DNA from: Hyphodiscus hymeniophilus | Lineage: Eukaryota > Ascomycota > Leotiomycetes > Helotiales > Hyphodiscaceae | DNA: 64,000 nucleotides | NCBI GenBank assembly: GCA_016508695.1 | Contig: VNKQ01000010.1 | Location: forward strand, 186,001 to 250,000 | Direction: 5' to 3' | Shown: positions 11,401-23,524 of the stretch, in pieces | Position numbering within the stretch: position 1 is the first letter of the stretch | Layout of the letters: every line of letters begins with the position of its first letter | Notes under the pieces: model-generated | Database searches by the model: none | Seen by the model: only the letters and a program-made list of their open reading frames with translations | Told to the model about the DNA's origin: nothing | Program-made: the position numbers and the translations under genes

Positions 11401-12388
11401 TGCTGATGTCAATTGCAAAGGCGGCTTCTACGGCCGCGCTTTGGCGATCGCTTCAGAAGGTGGCAACGAACACATGGTCGAACAACTGCTCGAGCTGGGT
11501 GCCGATGTGAATGCGCCGGGAAGTAATAAGTACGGAAACGCGTTGCATCAGGCTACAGCAAACGGACATAACCGAATTGTGCAACGTCTCCTTAAAGCAG
11601 GCGCGGACGTTAACCCACCGAATTGTAGAAAGTGGTGTAATCTGCTACAGGCAGCGGCGGCACATGGTGATCATGCAACTTTCGAACTACTGCTCGAGGT
11701 TGGTGCTGATGTCGATGCACGGGGTGGGTGGCAAGGTAGCACCCTACAAGCAGCGTCAGAAAGAGATTACTGCAAAATGGTGAAGCGACTACTTGATATG
11801 GGAGTCGATGTCAACACGCATAGTGATGGAGAATATGACCCAGGTACTGCGTTGCAGGCAGCTTCAACAGAAGGACACATACAGACTGTGCAACTGTTGC
11901 TCAAATATGGAGCCGATGTCAACATACAGAGTGGTAAAGGGCGTGATGATGCTCATGGTACCCCACTGCAAGCCGCTTCATCAAGAGGGCATTCTCAAAT
12001 CGTTCAGTTGTTGCTTGATTCCGGGGCGGATGTCAACTTGCCTGGTAGGGATTACGGCAGTGCACTGCAAGCAGCTGCAGAACAGGGACATGATCAGATT
12101 GTTCGAATGTTGCTCAACCATGGCGCGGAGGTCAATTCGCAAGGTGATAAGGAGCATGCGGAACGAAGTGATAGTTTGGAAAGATGGGTTTTCAAGAAAT
12201 ACGGCAACGCATTACAGGCAGCTTCAGCCTGGGGCAATTATCAAACTGTTGAGCTTTTACTTGATTCTGGAGCAGACATCAATCTACGGAACGAAGATTA
12301 CGGCACCGCGCTGGAGGCGGCCCTGGCACGCGGGGAAGAAAAAATGGTTCAGCTACTGCTCGGATACGGAGCTACAGACCCTGCCTAG
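8473..12388 (+). pseudogene. Broken NLR: HeLo-like, NACHT, ankyrin repeats
   Basis: Exons 8473-8894, 8946-9085, 9147-9188, 9240-9410, 9470-9494, 9560-10159 and 10212 onward encode a fungal STAND protein. Residues 1 to about 120 match the HeLo-like N-terminal domain of fungal STAND proteins (start MDPLSLTLSITSL). A NACHT NTPase follows, with Walker A GIPGCGKTM near residue 260 and Walker B IYIMMDALDEY near 360, then the helical FRWVVCQ and LPKTLDETYARIL region. Many ankyrin repeats (LLxxGADVN type) run to 12388. In the first ankyrin repeats the frame is lost by a one-base deletion in the C run 11045-11049, an in-frame TAG at 11190-11192, and another frame change near 11341-11353; after that about ten repeats read cleanly. 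Such proteins act in heterokaryon incompatibility or innate-immunity-like signalling. As it stands the frame stops at about 11154, leaving the N-terminal and NACHT parts intact. Confidence 0.85.
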
Positions 12389-14399
12389 ACCCAGTTGTTT
12401 ACAAGATAGGGACGGTAGGGAACAAGGATAAACCTCATATTCATTCTCGATTTCCCAGCCAACATTGCGGTTGTTCTCGATCCTTAAAAGAAGTCCGCAA
12501 TCGTGTTGTCAGGTTAGGTATTGAGTAGACCAAGTAAGAGAGAGGGTTTATTTATTTCGTTAATTTGACCTTTAATTCTATAGAATGTTCTACTGGGTTT
12601 GTAGAATTCCTATTTCGTTTGTCTCGCTCAGTGTCGACTGCGGTAAGAGTGATGCGGTCTGCATGCGCCACTGTGGGAGAGAAACCTCCCTTTGCGGGTC
12701 CAGCAGCCTCTATCCGGCTAATCCATGAATCCATAACTGAGTGCGCCTTCATCAGGACTTGCCAGCGCTCCTCTGGACGAGTTTCAACCATCTTATATAT
12801 TGAAGTCTACCCATCATTGCTGGGATCTCTCTCGATATGGTCTTACAGCCTGACAAATACAGGACTCGCCTATCCCGCTACTAGTCAGAATTCTGCGCAC
12901 AAGCCAGATTAAGCGATATTAAGCGAATTTTTAAGGGGTAAGAGGTATGACATTTTTTAATTGCTTTTATCACAATTCGTCTATAACAGGCCCGATACAA
13001 TAAGGAGGGTAGATCGAAAGGGCACCCACTTAAGCTTGAATAGTGAAGTCCTACCTTGGTGCCATCGTCCAAAGCTCTTGGGGAGACAAGGGTCATACAA
13101 AACTAGAAGTCCTTGACAGGCTTCAGTTTGGGACACAAGAAGTCACATCCTCGTATGAAAGAGCTCAAATGCTGTCAGTTTCGTTGAGGTTCTCACCCCA
13201 CAATCGCCATCGATGCCTCCTGTCTCGTGATCGGGTGCCCTTTTGGGGCATTTATCCGGGCCGGCGGCCCTAAGGCTCATTCTGGCGCTCCCTCCTATTG
13301 ACACAGCGCCCTTGCCGCCTGACTGCCACGTTTTTTCTCCACATCTATTTGGATTTATGCCCCGGCCCACTCTGCATATCGCCCGTTTGTTTCGCTTTTA
13401 CTGCAAGATGAGATTCCATGCAGAACAGAGACGGTATGAGATAGCGTTTGTCATTCTAAAATCCAGATAAGACAGTTTAGGAGAAGTTCCCACGTTTATG
13501 CTGCATGTAGCTCCACCGTTGGGAGATTGATTAGCCTGGCCTCTTTTTCGAGTGAAACATTATTACCTTGCCATTGAATTAGATCTCAATATAATGAAAT
13601 CCAAATCCGTAGCCGTCCTGCAAGACCGGGAAAGCGAGTTCCAGGCTGACTGCACCTCCCATAAGAAGTTTGTTGGTCAGGTACTGGAGATGGATCCAGA
13701 AAGAGGCAAGGGTCTCGACTTGAATGACCTTATATGACCCGAAATTGGGGGGGTTAAATTATGGCGGAAGACCGAGCTCCTTGAGTTGCTGGAGTTGCTA
13801 TAATATCCCTGGGTCTGTCTTGGATAGCTGCCAGTTTGCGTGCATACGTTACGGCAGTATTTAGGAAGAGTCTCGGCACGTATGACTGGCTTGCTGTACC
13901 TTCACTAGTGAGTCAAATCGTTCAGTCTATGCTGCACATTAGAAACAAGATTGGGATACATTCTCGTTAGATACTTGGATATACTGTCCACATTCGGAAG
14001 CCATGCACACGCAGTGCGAAGGGCAGCAGAACGACCTCCTGACAGAACGCTGACTCCAACTCTCAAGTTCTCTTCACGATGCATTGCACATTTGTTCTCA
14101 AGGGTGTTGAATATGGAAAAGGAAAACACTTGGCTACTATCCCATCACAACACATTCTGATCGCTTCATAATCGCTTTGAACGTAGCTCCCTAGCAATAT
14201 TGTACAAATATTGGTGGTAGTCAAACCAATGGTGGTAATACTGTTGCGAGTTGGCATACGTATGTCTCATTGACAGCCCTCCTAAATGCAAGTAACGGCA
14301 TTCTCCTCCTCCGAATCTGCATCTAGCCCGCTCAAAAGATCACAATATGGATAGTCATGATTGTTGTGATATTATTAGCGCCTTCTACTTCTTCCTCAT
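12389..14399. other. Gene-poor stretch
   Basis: After the NLR stop there is about 2 kb with only short open frames on both strands and no recognised domain. Composition is mixed, without the strongly AT-rich pattern that heavy repeat-induced mutation would leave. The last few hundred bases may hold the unrecognisable 5' part of the rhodopsin-domain relic. Confidence 0.5.
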
Positions 14400-14857
14400 T
14401 TGTTCCAAAGCTCTCCTGTCGAATATTTCTGGCCTCAACATGCCGGAGCCGCTGGCAAATGGATCAATGCCAAGGTTATTGCAGATTCAATATTTTCCCA
14501 TTCTGCGATATCCGCTTGGGTTGATTGGACTATCAGTATTCTGCCCATATTCCTTGCATGGGATCTGGCTATGAACCCTAGATCAAAGATGTCGGTGGCT
14601 TTAATCCTTGCTCTTGGAGCTATGCAAGCTCCCCTTCCTGTCGAAGTCACGGCTCGTGCCGGTACCCGGAACTAAACGCTTGAAGTGGCTCAACGGCAGC
14701 CATCATTCGGACTATATTCATCAAACATTTCACACAGAGTTATATCCTCTGTTCAACGAAACATGTTGCCATTTGGTCAACAGTCGAGCCTGGAATTGGT
14801 ATTACTATGGCAGCGGGCACTTCGCGACCTCTCTTCCGATCGCTCCAGACATTATGA
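14400..14857 (+). pseudogene. Relic of a Pth11-type rhodopsin-domain membrane protein
   Basis: Two pieces in different frames match consecutive parts of the fungal rhodopsin domain found in Pth11-like receptors and many integral membrane proteins. The first (14400 to about 14630) reads PVEYFWPQHAG, WINAKVIADS, VDWTISILPIFLAWDL, MNPRSKMSV and LALGAM. The second (14693-14857, other frame) reads AAIIRTIFIKHF, then VAIWSTVEPGIGIT and RPLFRSL, and ends at TGA. About 60 bp of unmatched sequence and a frame change lie between them. The first transmembrane helices and the cytosolic tail are missing. Intact members carry seven membrane helices and are proposed to sense surface or chemical cues. Confidence 0.75.
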
Positions 14858-16099
14858 ATCCTCCGATTCCTCCACAAGGAATTAAAATGGAACTAATGCT
14901 TGGCCAGCGTAAATGGGACCTGGGCATGGTGGCTATCTTCGCAGCGGCAGGGAACTAAACCACGGGACCGAAGGACTTGGATCGTAAAGCGACGTTGCCA
15001 AAGGCGTTGGTGTCACAGCGGTGATCAGAAATGCGAATAGCCTAGACGAGAATGAAGAGATAGGAACATCAGGCAAGATTCAGAGAAGTGGTAGCAAGAA
15101 GGTTTTCAGGAAGAACGTAAGCAGTGCGAATAAGCGAGGAGGTCCTTCGGGGACAGTGGGGGAGACCAGAAACGGATAAATAACAACTTTGAATCGAACT
15201 AATATCCACCCGTGACGTGGTATCTTGATTGACGAGTCTGTCGACAGTCGATCTGAACTGCATCGTATTGTCTGATCTCGATTTCTTGCCTTAGTATAGA
15301 GACGTGGCCCTCTCGCTGGTACGTTACAATGCATTTGAGAATGTACGCGAGAACGTGGGGGATACGAACACGCATGAGATACGACACTTTGGGTTCTGCA
15401 CTGGCGACGCATTGTCTTGAAAGATGATTTTCTCCAAACTGCCAAAAAAACCCATGTGGGAAATCAATTCAAAGTCAGTCAAAAGCTGCGGCCTTGACAG
15501 TTGAAATGGAAAAGATACACCACTGCAGGCTTCTTTGCGTTGTAGATTGCTAGTCTCCGGCCTTTCCTTGCGGGATACTGAAAATTTCGTCGGGTTGTCG
15601 GGTCGGCTACTCGGGTATCCTCGCGGACTGTCACTTTTGCTTTTGCTTTTGCTGGGAGTCTGGGACAATCTGTCCAGTGGAAAGAAGACCGACATTGTCC
15701 GATTCGCATTTTGTCCGGCGGATAATCCAAGCATAGGCAAGCCGAACTCGTGAAAGCAGAGACGTGGCACCCTCTGCCAGCAAATAACGCATGCGGGAGA
15801 TGAGAAAGAGGCTGAATACCCCTGAAGCGAGGCATAAAAGTTCCGCTCGGAAGTCTTTTCCCGTGCAGCGTCTGGTTCACATGGATATACCCCTCATTGT
15901 TGTATAAAAATTGAATTATTGCATTGGAGTTTCTGCTTTGCGCAGCGTTAGATCCTGAGAGCCAGTCATTCTTGAGATGTTTGTCATACCGAGGGCGCGT
16001 TATGAGTAACGATTCAGATGCCAATTGACTCAGGTATCAATGGAAGCACTGATGATGCCTATGAGTAAATCTGTAACCTGACTTGAATGACAGCTGATT
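14858..16099. other. Gene-poor stretch
   Basis: The longest frame here (minus strand, 15479-16024, 181 codons) is rich in Arg, Ser and Pro and resembles nothing I know. I treat the stretch as non-coding. Confidence 0.45.
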
Positions 16100-17605
16100 T
16101 TAAGTGTCTCTCCATACATCTTTGTATTGTGCCCATTCCACGAAACCTGGTACAGTCAGTATAGATATCAAGACTGTAATATAATAACTCACCGAGTCGT
16201 TTGAAGTCTTCTACTTCATGAGCCACACCGTCGAGGAACATTTGCCTCATCCCCTGACTTTGTAGATACTTGACACTCGCATCCAGCAGACCAATAATCG
16301 TAGCGTCATGTTTGGGAGCTAGCAATTGTCAGGCACTTTACCATAGTGTTGTGAATAAAGCAGTCCAAGATTTTATCTTTGCAATTGACGAATCTATGGG
16401 GTGAGATTGGGGGGAGATTGCGCTAAAGTCAGAATAGAAAATACGTACGATGGATGCATATGCAAGTAACACCGCCAATGTCATTTCCAATCAGTCCAGC
16501 CCAAGGCAGATTTGATGCAACTGGACTGCCACACGAGGGCGTATAGGTGAGGGCTGCCGCAATTACCGTGTCGTTTTCGATGCCCAACACAATGTCCTTG
16601 ACGTTCGGCTCATTCATCAGACTTGAATATTGGTCAAACCATCCCATTTTGTCTTTTTGTAGCGATGCTTGTTCCACCATCGTAAGAACCTTGACCATGT
16701 CTCCTTTGGAACACTGTCTGAAGTTGGGCATATGTGCCAGAGATCCAGGTACAATGTGTCGCCAGTCCGAGAAATTCAAGACCAAGTCATATACGGCTTG
16801 TCCCTGCCCTGGGAGCTCTTTGTCTAACTGCCAGCCTCTCCGCCGTAGCCATTCTTCATTCAATTGTGATCCTGATGGAGGCCCAAAAAGTATTCGAGGG
16901 AATGTACTCCCAAGCTGCAATCGTATGACGCCGCGTGTTCTCTTCAATTCGCTAATCGCATGATTGTGAAGGCTCAACCCAACCCCTTGCTTTCGGTAAG
17001 AGGAGCGCACAAGAAGAAGTGCCAATGAAGCTATTAGCTTTTCACCTTCTTGGTCGACGTAAGAAAGATAGGTCGCACAAAACCCGTGAATCTCCTCGGT
17101 CCTCGTGTCGCGAACAACGTAATGTTTGGCGTATCCTTCCCGGCGCAGAAGAGACGCCAGTGTGCTATGGTCGATGGAAAAGCGACGACCTACGCTCTGT
17201 CGCCACAGATCTAGTACTGTCGGCATATCTCTGGCTTCGTTCCATTGTTCCACTGGCCACAGTCTTGGCCCATTTACTGCTGCTCCAGCATGTCGTGGTT
17301 CTGCGTTATCCGCAGATATGGAGCTTTCTGAGAAGATTAACGCCGCCGTGGCTTCTAAAGCTGCTGGCGTATAACCTGTGGTCTGGATAACAGTCGGGAA
17401 AGGAATCGAAGGACGGCTGTCGATGGTACTGCAGCATACGACGATAATACACGGCTTGTCGTCGCTAACAGCAAAGGCAACATCTGCGAAATCGAGCTGG
17501 ATCTGCTGGTTATGCTTGAGAACAAGACAGAGGATAATAACATGACCTCGTTTTATGAACCCTAGATGTGTCGAGGTGATACCATCCCTAGATCGCTAGA
17601 GTTAG
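16100..17605 (-). pseudogene. 5'-truncated GH3 N-acetylglucosaminidase-GNAT fusion
   Basis: Three minus-strand exons can be read: about 17605-16449, 16318-16193 and 16146-16100 (stop TAA). The upstream part matches the tail of a GH3-type beta-N-acetylglucosaminidase domain (DFADVAFAVSDDKPCIIVV and FPTVIQTTGYTPAALEA). It continues in frame into a complete GNAT acetyltransferase domain with the acetyl-CoA loop region YRKQGVGLSLH and the ending GFVEWAQYKDVWRDT. Filamentous ascomycetes carry GH3-GNAT fusions of about 900 aa. Here an in-frame TAG lies just upstream (about 17606) and the roughly 500-600 GH3 residues carrying the active site are absent. No ATG occurs in frame before the GNAT part; the first near-cognate start is GTG at 17253. 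The GNAT half keeps canonical introns and no stops, so truncation looks recent, or the half is still used. Confidence 0.75.
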
Positions 17606-20229
17606 CTCTAATCCTTACCAGTCAATCGATCTAATGGCTCAAAAGGTAAGCTATATGCAAGCTACTTGAACCATCAGGATATTTGGAAGGTTGAGTCTCA
17701 CCGTGGAGTATAAGGGACATGTCTAATTCTTTTGTGTCTCTTTGCTAAAGACCGGCCCAAAGGTTCAAAGGGGTCACTAGTGTCTAACGGGTCAAGGCTG
17801 ATGGGAACTACGACCGGGGTGAGAAGTATTATAACATCGGTTTCTCGTAATGCCTTCACATTTGGTAACCAGTTGTTTGAGTCTCGTAGGAGAGTCGCCA
17901 GACTGCCATTGTTCCCAGAGGCGTTCGAAGATGCTGCTCTGGGAGGTCTGGGTCCCGGCTTTGTATCAAGTTCCCTAACGCAAGTGAATAACTAGGGCCA
18001 AGACTTGAACTTCCGATCTTACATTGCATCTTCGTCCTCATCCGTGGTCGACTGACTCGACTCGGTGGCGTGGGAGAGCATATCAATACCTAGGTAGGAT
18101 CCAGAGGGAAACACTTTGACCTTATATGCGATTATCTGGAATATTAAGCTGGGCACTGACTTGAACGGGTGGTAGTAATGGTTGAGTAGTATGCTCATAA
18201 AAGACTGTCACAACAAAGTTATACAAGACACCATAAAGTACGTTACTTCTTAATCATCCGGAGGTCTCTATGCGGTCAGAGAGACTATACAAGAGTCTTG
18301 TTGCGAATGTTGGCGAAGTAGTTGAGATCAGGACTTGCACATCGATGCACAGATACTCCAAAATATATGCACCGCACAGTTGGAATCCTGGAAGAAAATG
18401 GGGAGAAATCTACCACAGATTGGAGCGCGGTCCAGGCTCTTCAAAAGCCAACTTAGAGCGTAGTCGAAATTTCAGTATCTTGGGCTGATGAGTATCAAGT
18501 TGTGGGTAAAGGTGGTACGGGAGTACCTTTTTGGGAAAGGTCGTCAGTATTTGCCCCCACCAGTGAAATCTGACAATGTACGCACCTAGTGATCCAGCTA
18601 GTACCTAATTGATGTTTGTGTGGTTGGTCTAGTGGAAGACAAACCGTCTTGGTTTGTGTAACTACCCACCCGTTGATATTATTATTGGAAAGGCTGTTTG
18701 GGCATACATCGGCAGGGTCCTCAGTGGGGTTCCCGCAGCTTGCCAGCAAAGCCCAGCCTGCGAGCAAAACCCAGCTAATGCTGGTGAGGGGTTGCACCCT
18801 TTGGAAGCCCTGAATTGGTACCAGTCTTTGTTCAGTAGCGGCACGAACGGCGGCCAGACGGCGGCGCTTAGGTGCTTACTAAACTGCTGGTCGGAAAACG
18901 ATTAAGACTATTATGTTCCAACAAATTCATTCGTTACACGGTAGAGACTAGAGATTGCTTGCGCATCGTGGAAAAACTTGAGGAAGGATACGGGGGTTTA
19001 AGTTTTGACAGTGCCGAAAACGCTGTAATCACGGGTTCCCCGAGGAAAGCCACAAATACAGCACCCTTGTGGCCCTCGCGCGGTTCTGGAACACCAAGGT
19101 GGGAGGTTGTGCGTAAACTCTCGGTCCTAGGACCGGCTTGTACCATGCTTGAAGAGCCCATTCTTGAAAACGTCGTTATTTCAACGAGTACAGAGAAGCA
19201 TGGCACATTAACTGCCAAGAGCCAAGTACTCAAAGCTACCAGGATCTGCCGTAGCGTAAATTACCATATTTTCTCCGTGCCTGCCAAGACTAGATTGAGT
19301 ATATCTTGCTTGTAATGGGACAAGTATCAAGCTTCATCCGCATTGCGGGGAGGTACAGCAATGCAAATGACGGTGGTGACGATGGGGCAAGATGCGAACT
19401 GAAGAACGTTCTTGATGCATCTTGACCCTATGACAGCGCATTTCAACCGGACGGCTACGCCGCTTTCCCTGCAGCTCGTCAAGATTATCCTTGGGTTACA
19501 CATAACCCTAGCATGACTCGAAGGCTCTAATTCCGTGGCCACCCGACCGAAGCTTTCTTCGCAATTGCGGAGAATGATCGTGTGCCTGTTCCGTCATGGT
19601 TATGTTCCAAACATGTCATCTAGGCGTTTCTGTTTCCCAACACTTTGGACTCTGGATGGTGTTCTAAGTGGGTTACGGTACGGCCCTCCCTATTTCCTCC
19701 CGAATTGCTGATCTCCATACATAAATATTGATGCCATTCTATCTTCAATAGTCGACGGCGAATCAGCAACATTGCTGTGTGCTCTTCTTGGTAACATCCA
19801 CGTCTGTAATCGATGGTTTATTATATGAGGTGGTCTAGGCCTAGCTAGAGTGTTTCCATGAAGGACCGCTCTCTCGTGGGGCAGGGCGAGCATAGACAAG
19901 CAGAAAGGGATTCGAGATCGTAAAGGAGAGACTGGAGAGTTCGTTGGTTGGGTCAAGGGTAGCCATTCCAAGATAGAGAACTACTATCACAGTAAAAGCG
20001 CACTTGTCGTGCTGTGTATGATGGGTTCGATCCTGTTGAAGGTTGCTTGTTTACGAGAATCGAATGATAGGACTGACGTTACAGTACTTTAGCGAGTTTT
20101 CGCCCCTGGGTATGAGTACATATCTTCGAAGCTTACACAAGATTCTCCTAGCAAAACACCGCTTCTAGTACGGTCAACAGCGCGAACACCTTCAAAACAG
20201 TGTTGCCCCAGAACCCGCAATATTCAAGA
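17606..20229. other. Gene-poor stretch before CENP-I
   Basis: About 2.6 kb of short frames on both strands. A 148-codon plus-strand frame at 18872-19315 and a 100-codon minus-strand frame at 18495-18797 have no recognisable relatives. The final few hundred bases should hold the CENP-I promoter. Confidence 0.5.
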
Positions 20230-22722
20230 ATGATGCCTGGGCAACCAAAGCCCGAGGATAATATTGAGGAACTGCTTGTTGACTTGGAGCGCGGTAGGAG
20301 ACGCGTCATGCTCATCCGAAGAGCCTCAACTCTTTGCCGCACATGCTAATGGTTTCCATAGCTGCCAAAACTCCAGCAAAGCAAAGAGTGACAAATGCCT
20401 CGAGCCTCATTGCGAAGTTGTGTTTGATAGCGTATGAAGATGGGTTGTCAAGCGCCGCGCTGGAGGATATCATCGATATAATCACCCTTTCGAACCATCT
20501 GGACCAAGCAAGTACTGGGAGCTTAATCAAAAACCTCTATCCTGTCGGCAAGGTTCAAGATTCAGTTGTGTTCAAGGTCGTGGGCAGCCTTGGTCATGGA
20601 AAGGCAAAGCCTTCATTCACAGTCCAGGCGGCATTGTTGAAGTGGCTAGTGATGACCTACGATATCTTGGACCATCAACGCGTTTTATCAAAGCTCTACA
20701 GCGTGTTATTCAACCTCCTCGACACAATTGCCATCAGGTACGGTATCAAGAATAGTACTACATGATTGCGCTGACTTCCACCAGAACTCAGTTATGTCAC
20801 GTGCTATCGCTCATCACCAGTCGGAAACATGTTCGCCCATTCAGGATCCAGGCTTTGTATGGCATTTCACCTATAATGATCAGTGTCTTCGACTAATGAT
20901 ATGTTCTTAGGATGGAATTGACCAGGCAGGTCGGAAATGATCCTCCGCTAGTTGCATTGATGAGAGTGTACAAAGATTACTATCCAGATGTGATTGTCGG
21001 CGATGTGACTACGGGACGGGCATCAGTTTTTACGGTAAGTGGCTTATGAACATACTCTTGGGGTGCCAGGGGGAAGTCCTTACTGAGAGATCCCAGCATC
21101 CCAATCCGGAATGGCGGCAACGGCTTGGTGAGATCCAGGATGTTAACTTACAGAGAACACAAGACGGCCAAGCTCCCGAGCAACAAAATTTCAGGGTCAC
21201 TCGAAGAGGCCTGAACGGGTCCAAGAGACAGAAGACATCGCTTATACCAGAAGTGCATACATCACATGCTCAGGAGGTGAGAAGGACGACCCTAAAAATG
21301 AACGAAAAAACCGAGCTAATCAAATAGTCGTCGGTCACTCTGGAAGAGGTTGAGAATGTAACAAATTTTGTCAATATGCTTGAGAGAATCGAGCTGCCAA
21401 ATCAATTAGTGGCTGCCATCGGCGATCCTCTTCTCCAGAAGCTTCTCCAACTCAAGCCTTCGACTCCTAACATCCACAGAATGGACCAGTGGCTGCTAGC
21501 TTTCTTCGAAGACCAATTAGAAACTCTTGGATCTGAGAGGGCTATCCTAGAAATGCTCGAAGCCATTCAAATTTACACACACCACACCAAGGTATGCTTG
21601 TAAAATCTTGTACTGTATGTAAATTTAACTCTTTGTAGCGGTTGCCAGCAGCTTGTTCGAGTTATCTACGATCAATACTGGAGTCATGGAATGGTATTGC
21701 TGGCCGTCAGGTTATTCTTGACCTTCTGACGTATACTCCAATCGCTTCATGGGAGGGTAAGCACTTATGACAACCTATGGCATGATATTCTAATGATTGC
21801 AGAACTCTACGAGTCCACGTTTCAGCCGATGCAAGACGCCATCCTCGACGATGAGAGGATCGAGTCAAAACTTGACCTATTGACATTTTATAAGACCTTG
21901 CTGCAGAGATGGGCACTTCTCATACTCTCGGAGCCAGATCATTATTCGACAGCAGGCTTGTCAATAACCTCGCTCATAACTCATGCGAACACGCTGGCCC
22001 TGAGCATAATTCAAACGTCTCAGATGGTTGGCACATGCTCCATCATACTGGATTTCTTCGAAGCAACGACATCTCTCATCTGCAATCCTGCACTCATCAC
22101 GAAGGTCCGTATTACTATTCCACCCGCGGAACTGGTCTACACGCTCTTCTTTACCACCTCCCTCAGCACCCTCAGCCGGCTCTGTGCAACCCTTGCACTC
22201 TACAAACGTGCCTTCGAACTAGCCATGGCGCCAAAAGCCAAAGCAGAGCAGAACCCGTACCCAAAAGATTATGTCAACCATTTCAACAGTTTCCTGATGG
22301 ACCTCTGTAATTGCCTTTGGCGTTCTCGAGCCTTCAACACTTCCGACGTTAACGCACTCGGTTGCTTGCTTCCGGAACCAAGCGTTACTGCTTTGGCCAA
22401 TTACGTTTCCAGTCTGGATACCTCGCTCTCTCTATCCACACTCTTCAGCCTCTCTTATTCCCCTTTAATCTGCCTGTCAGCAATATCTTATTTGAGAGAA
22501 CTGGAGGACAAGGCGGAAGACGAACTTGAGGTTCGGCATGCCGGACCAGTAACTCAATCATCTTTGAAGATACTTCAAAAGGATGGTGGGTTAACATTGT
22601 CATGGCCGGATTACAGGTTGGGGGTACTGCAATATCTGGAAAGGCTGGGCGCACCAGGTGTCGGAGAGTTGCTTTATAATACTATGAAACATTTGATGGC
22701 GGTAAGGGAGAAGACGGCTTGA
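20230..22722 (+). CDS. mis6: Inner kinetochore protein CENP-I / Mis6
   Basis: Eight exons: 20230-20293, 20362-20737, 20785-20856, 20911-21034, 21097-21276, 21328-21591, 21639-21756, 21803-22722, giving 705 aa. The sequence follows fungal Mis6/CENP-I throughout: LIKNLYPVGKVQD, VQAALLKWLVMTYD, TSRKHVRPFRIQAL, VYKDYYPDVIVGDV, HPNPEWRQRLGEIQ, PEVHTSHAQE, YPKDYVNHFN and VRHAGPVTQSSLK. Mis6 is part of the constitutive centromere-associated network and is needed for loading the centromeric histone H3 variant and for spindle attachment. The protein is helical without catalytic motifs. The start (MMPGQPKPEDNIEEL) is the first in-frame Met after a stop at 20149. All splice sites are canonical. Confidence 0.93.
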
Positions 22723-23037
22723 GGCACTGGCTAATGGAAAATATCTGAAATGGGAACGGATCGCTGGTGCAATATTCGCGATTGCTTGAGATAGCTGAAC
22801 TATATATGATATTGGAGTCCCTAGAATGACTTCTGATAAATGTCTGCCGTGCCAATTGGTGGCTTCTTGCATGTTATTATTAACAATTAATCGAGCTCTC
22901 GCTCATAATACCCTTTATGCCTGTATAACCCACACACCAGACTCCAAAAATTCATGTCTCCGATTCGCCTGCCCGGCCGCTGTGCAAGACGAACACTTGT
23001 GATCGTACAAATCAATCCCATCTATTTCATTGTCATC

Positions 23038-23524
23038 CTACAACTCCTTCCCCATGCCCCAAGCCGAGGTCCCAGTACTCAAAACGGTCTCTTGAACCTT
23101 CTCTACCAAAATCGTGCTCGTAGCCACGTTCTCAATCACAGACTTGACCGCACCCTTCGTGCTCTCGTCCCCGTTGTAATAGAACCAGGCTCTATTGGTA
23201 AGGAAAGCGATGTGTTGTGGGAGGTAGAGAGTCAAAGCAATGACTATCATGCTGAAGAAGAGGAAGAGGAAGGAATCTGCTGTCATTATTAGCTCTGCCT
23301 TCTGGTGTGAGCTCGGTAATGCGATCTTCATCGGACAAGCCGGATGTAATGGAATGGTGTGAGACGCACTGAAGATGAATTTTTCGGTGGGCGTCAACAT
23401 GTATAGCGAGAACGTAACCTAGACATATTAAAGCTGTCGTCTGATCTGTAGGAACAAGTGTGCAAACCTCATATTGGTATCTCTTTCTCTGAAGCCATCG
23501 GAAGGTAGACGCGAACATGGACAT
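23038..23524 (-). CDS. Small subunit of serine palmitoyltransferase, ssSPT-like
   Basis: Three exons 23524-23468, 23418-23370, 23276-23038 encode 114 aa. The core RKRYQYEVTFSLYMLTPTEKFIFNS, split over two junctions, lines up with the animal ssSPT pattern (YQY, ALYMLEPWER, FNS), and is followed by one hydrophobic helix ending in YLPQHIAF. These ER membrane proteins bind and stimulate the serine palmitoyltransferase heterodimer, the first step of sphingolipid synthesis, and influence acyl-CoA choice. The fungal C-terminal extension (about 50 residues, ending MGKEL) is hydrophilic. The gene converges on CENP-I with about 315 bp between stops. Function is inferred from family resemblance. Confidence 0.75.

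Noticed and set aside
12389..14399. Transposon or RIP-degraded repeat after the NLR gene
   Set aside because: No terminal repeats or transposase/reverse-transcriptase motifs, and base composition is not strongly AT-shifted.
15479..16024. 181-codon minus-strand frame
   Set aside because: No recognisable domain, no splice context and an Arg/Ser/Pro-rich composition typical of chance frames.
18495..18797. 100-codon minus-strand frame with a signal-peptide-like start and several cysteines, like a small secreted protein
   Set aside because: It is isolated in a gene-poor stretch with competing frames in other phases and no family resemblance. A hydrophobic start alone is not enough.
20023..20033. 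GGGTTCGATCC, a tRNA B-box-like word
   Set aside because: The flanks do not pair into a T arm or acceptor stem and no A box lies at the right distance.
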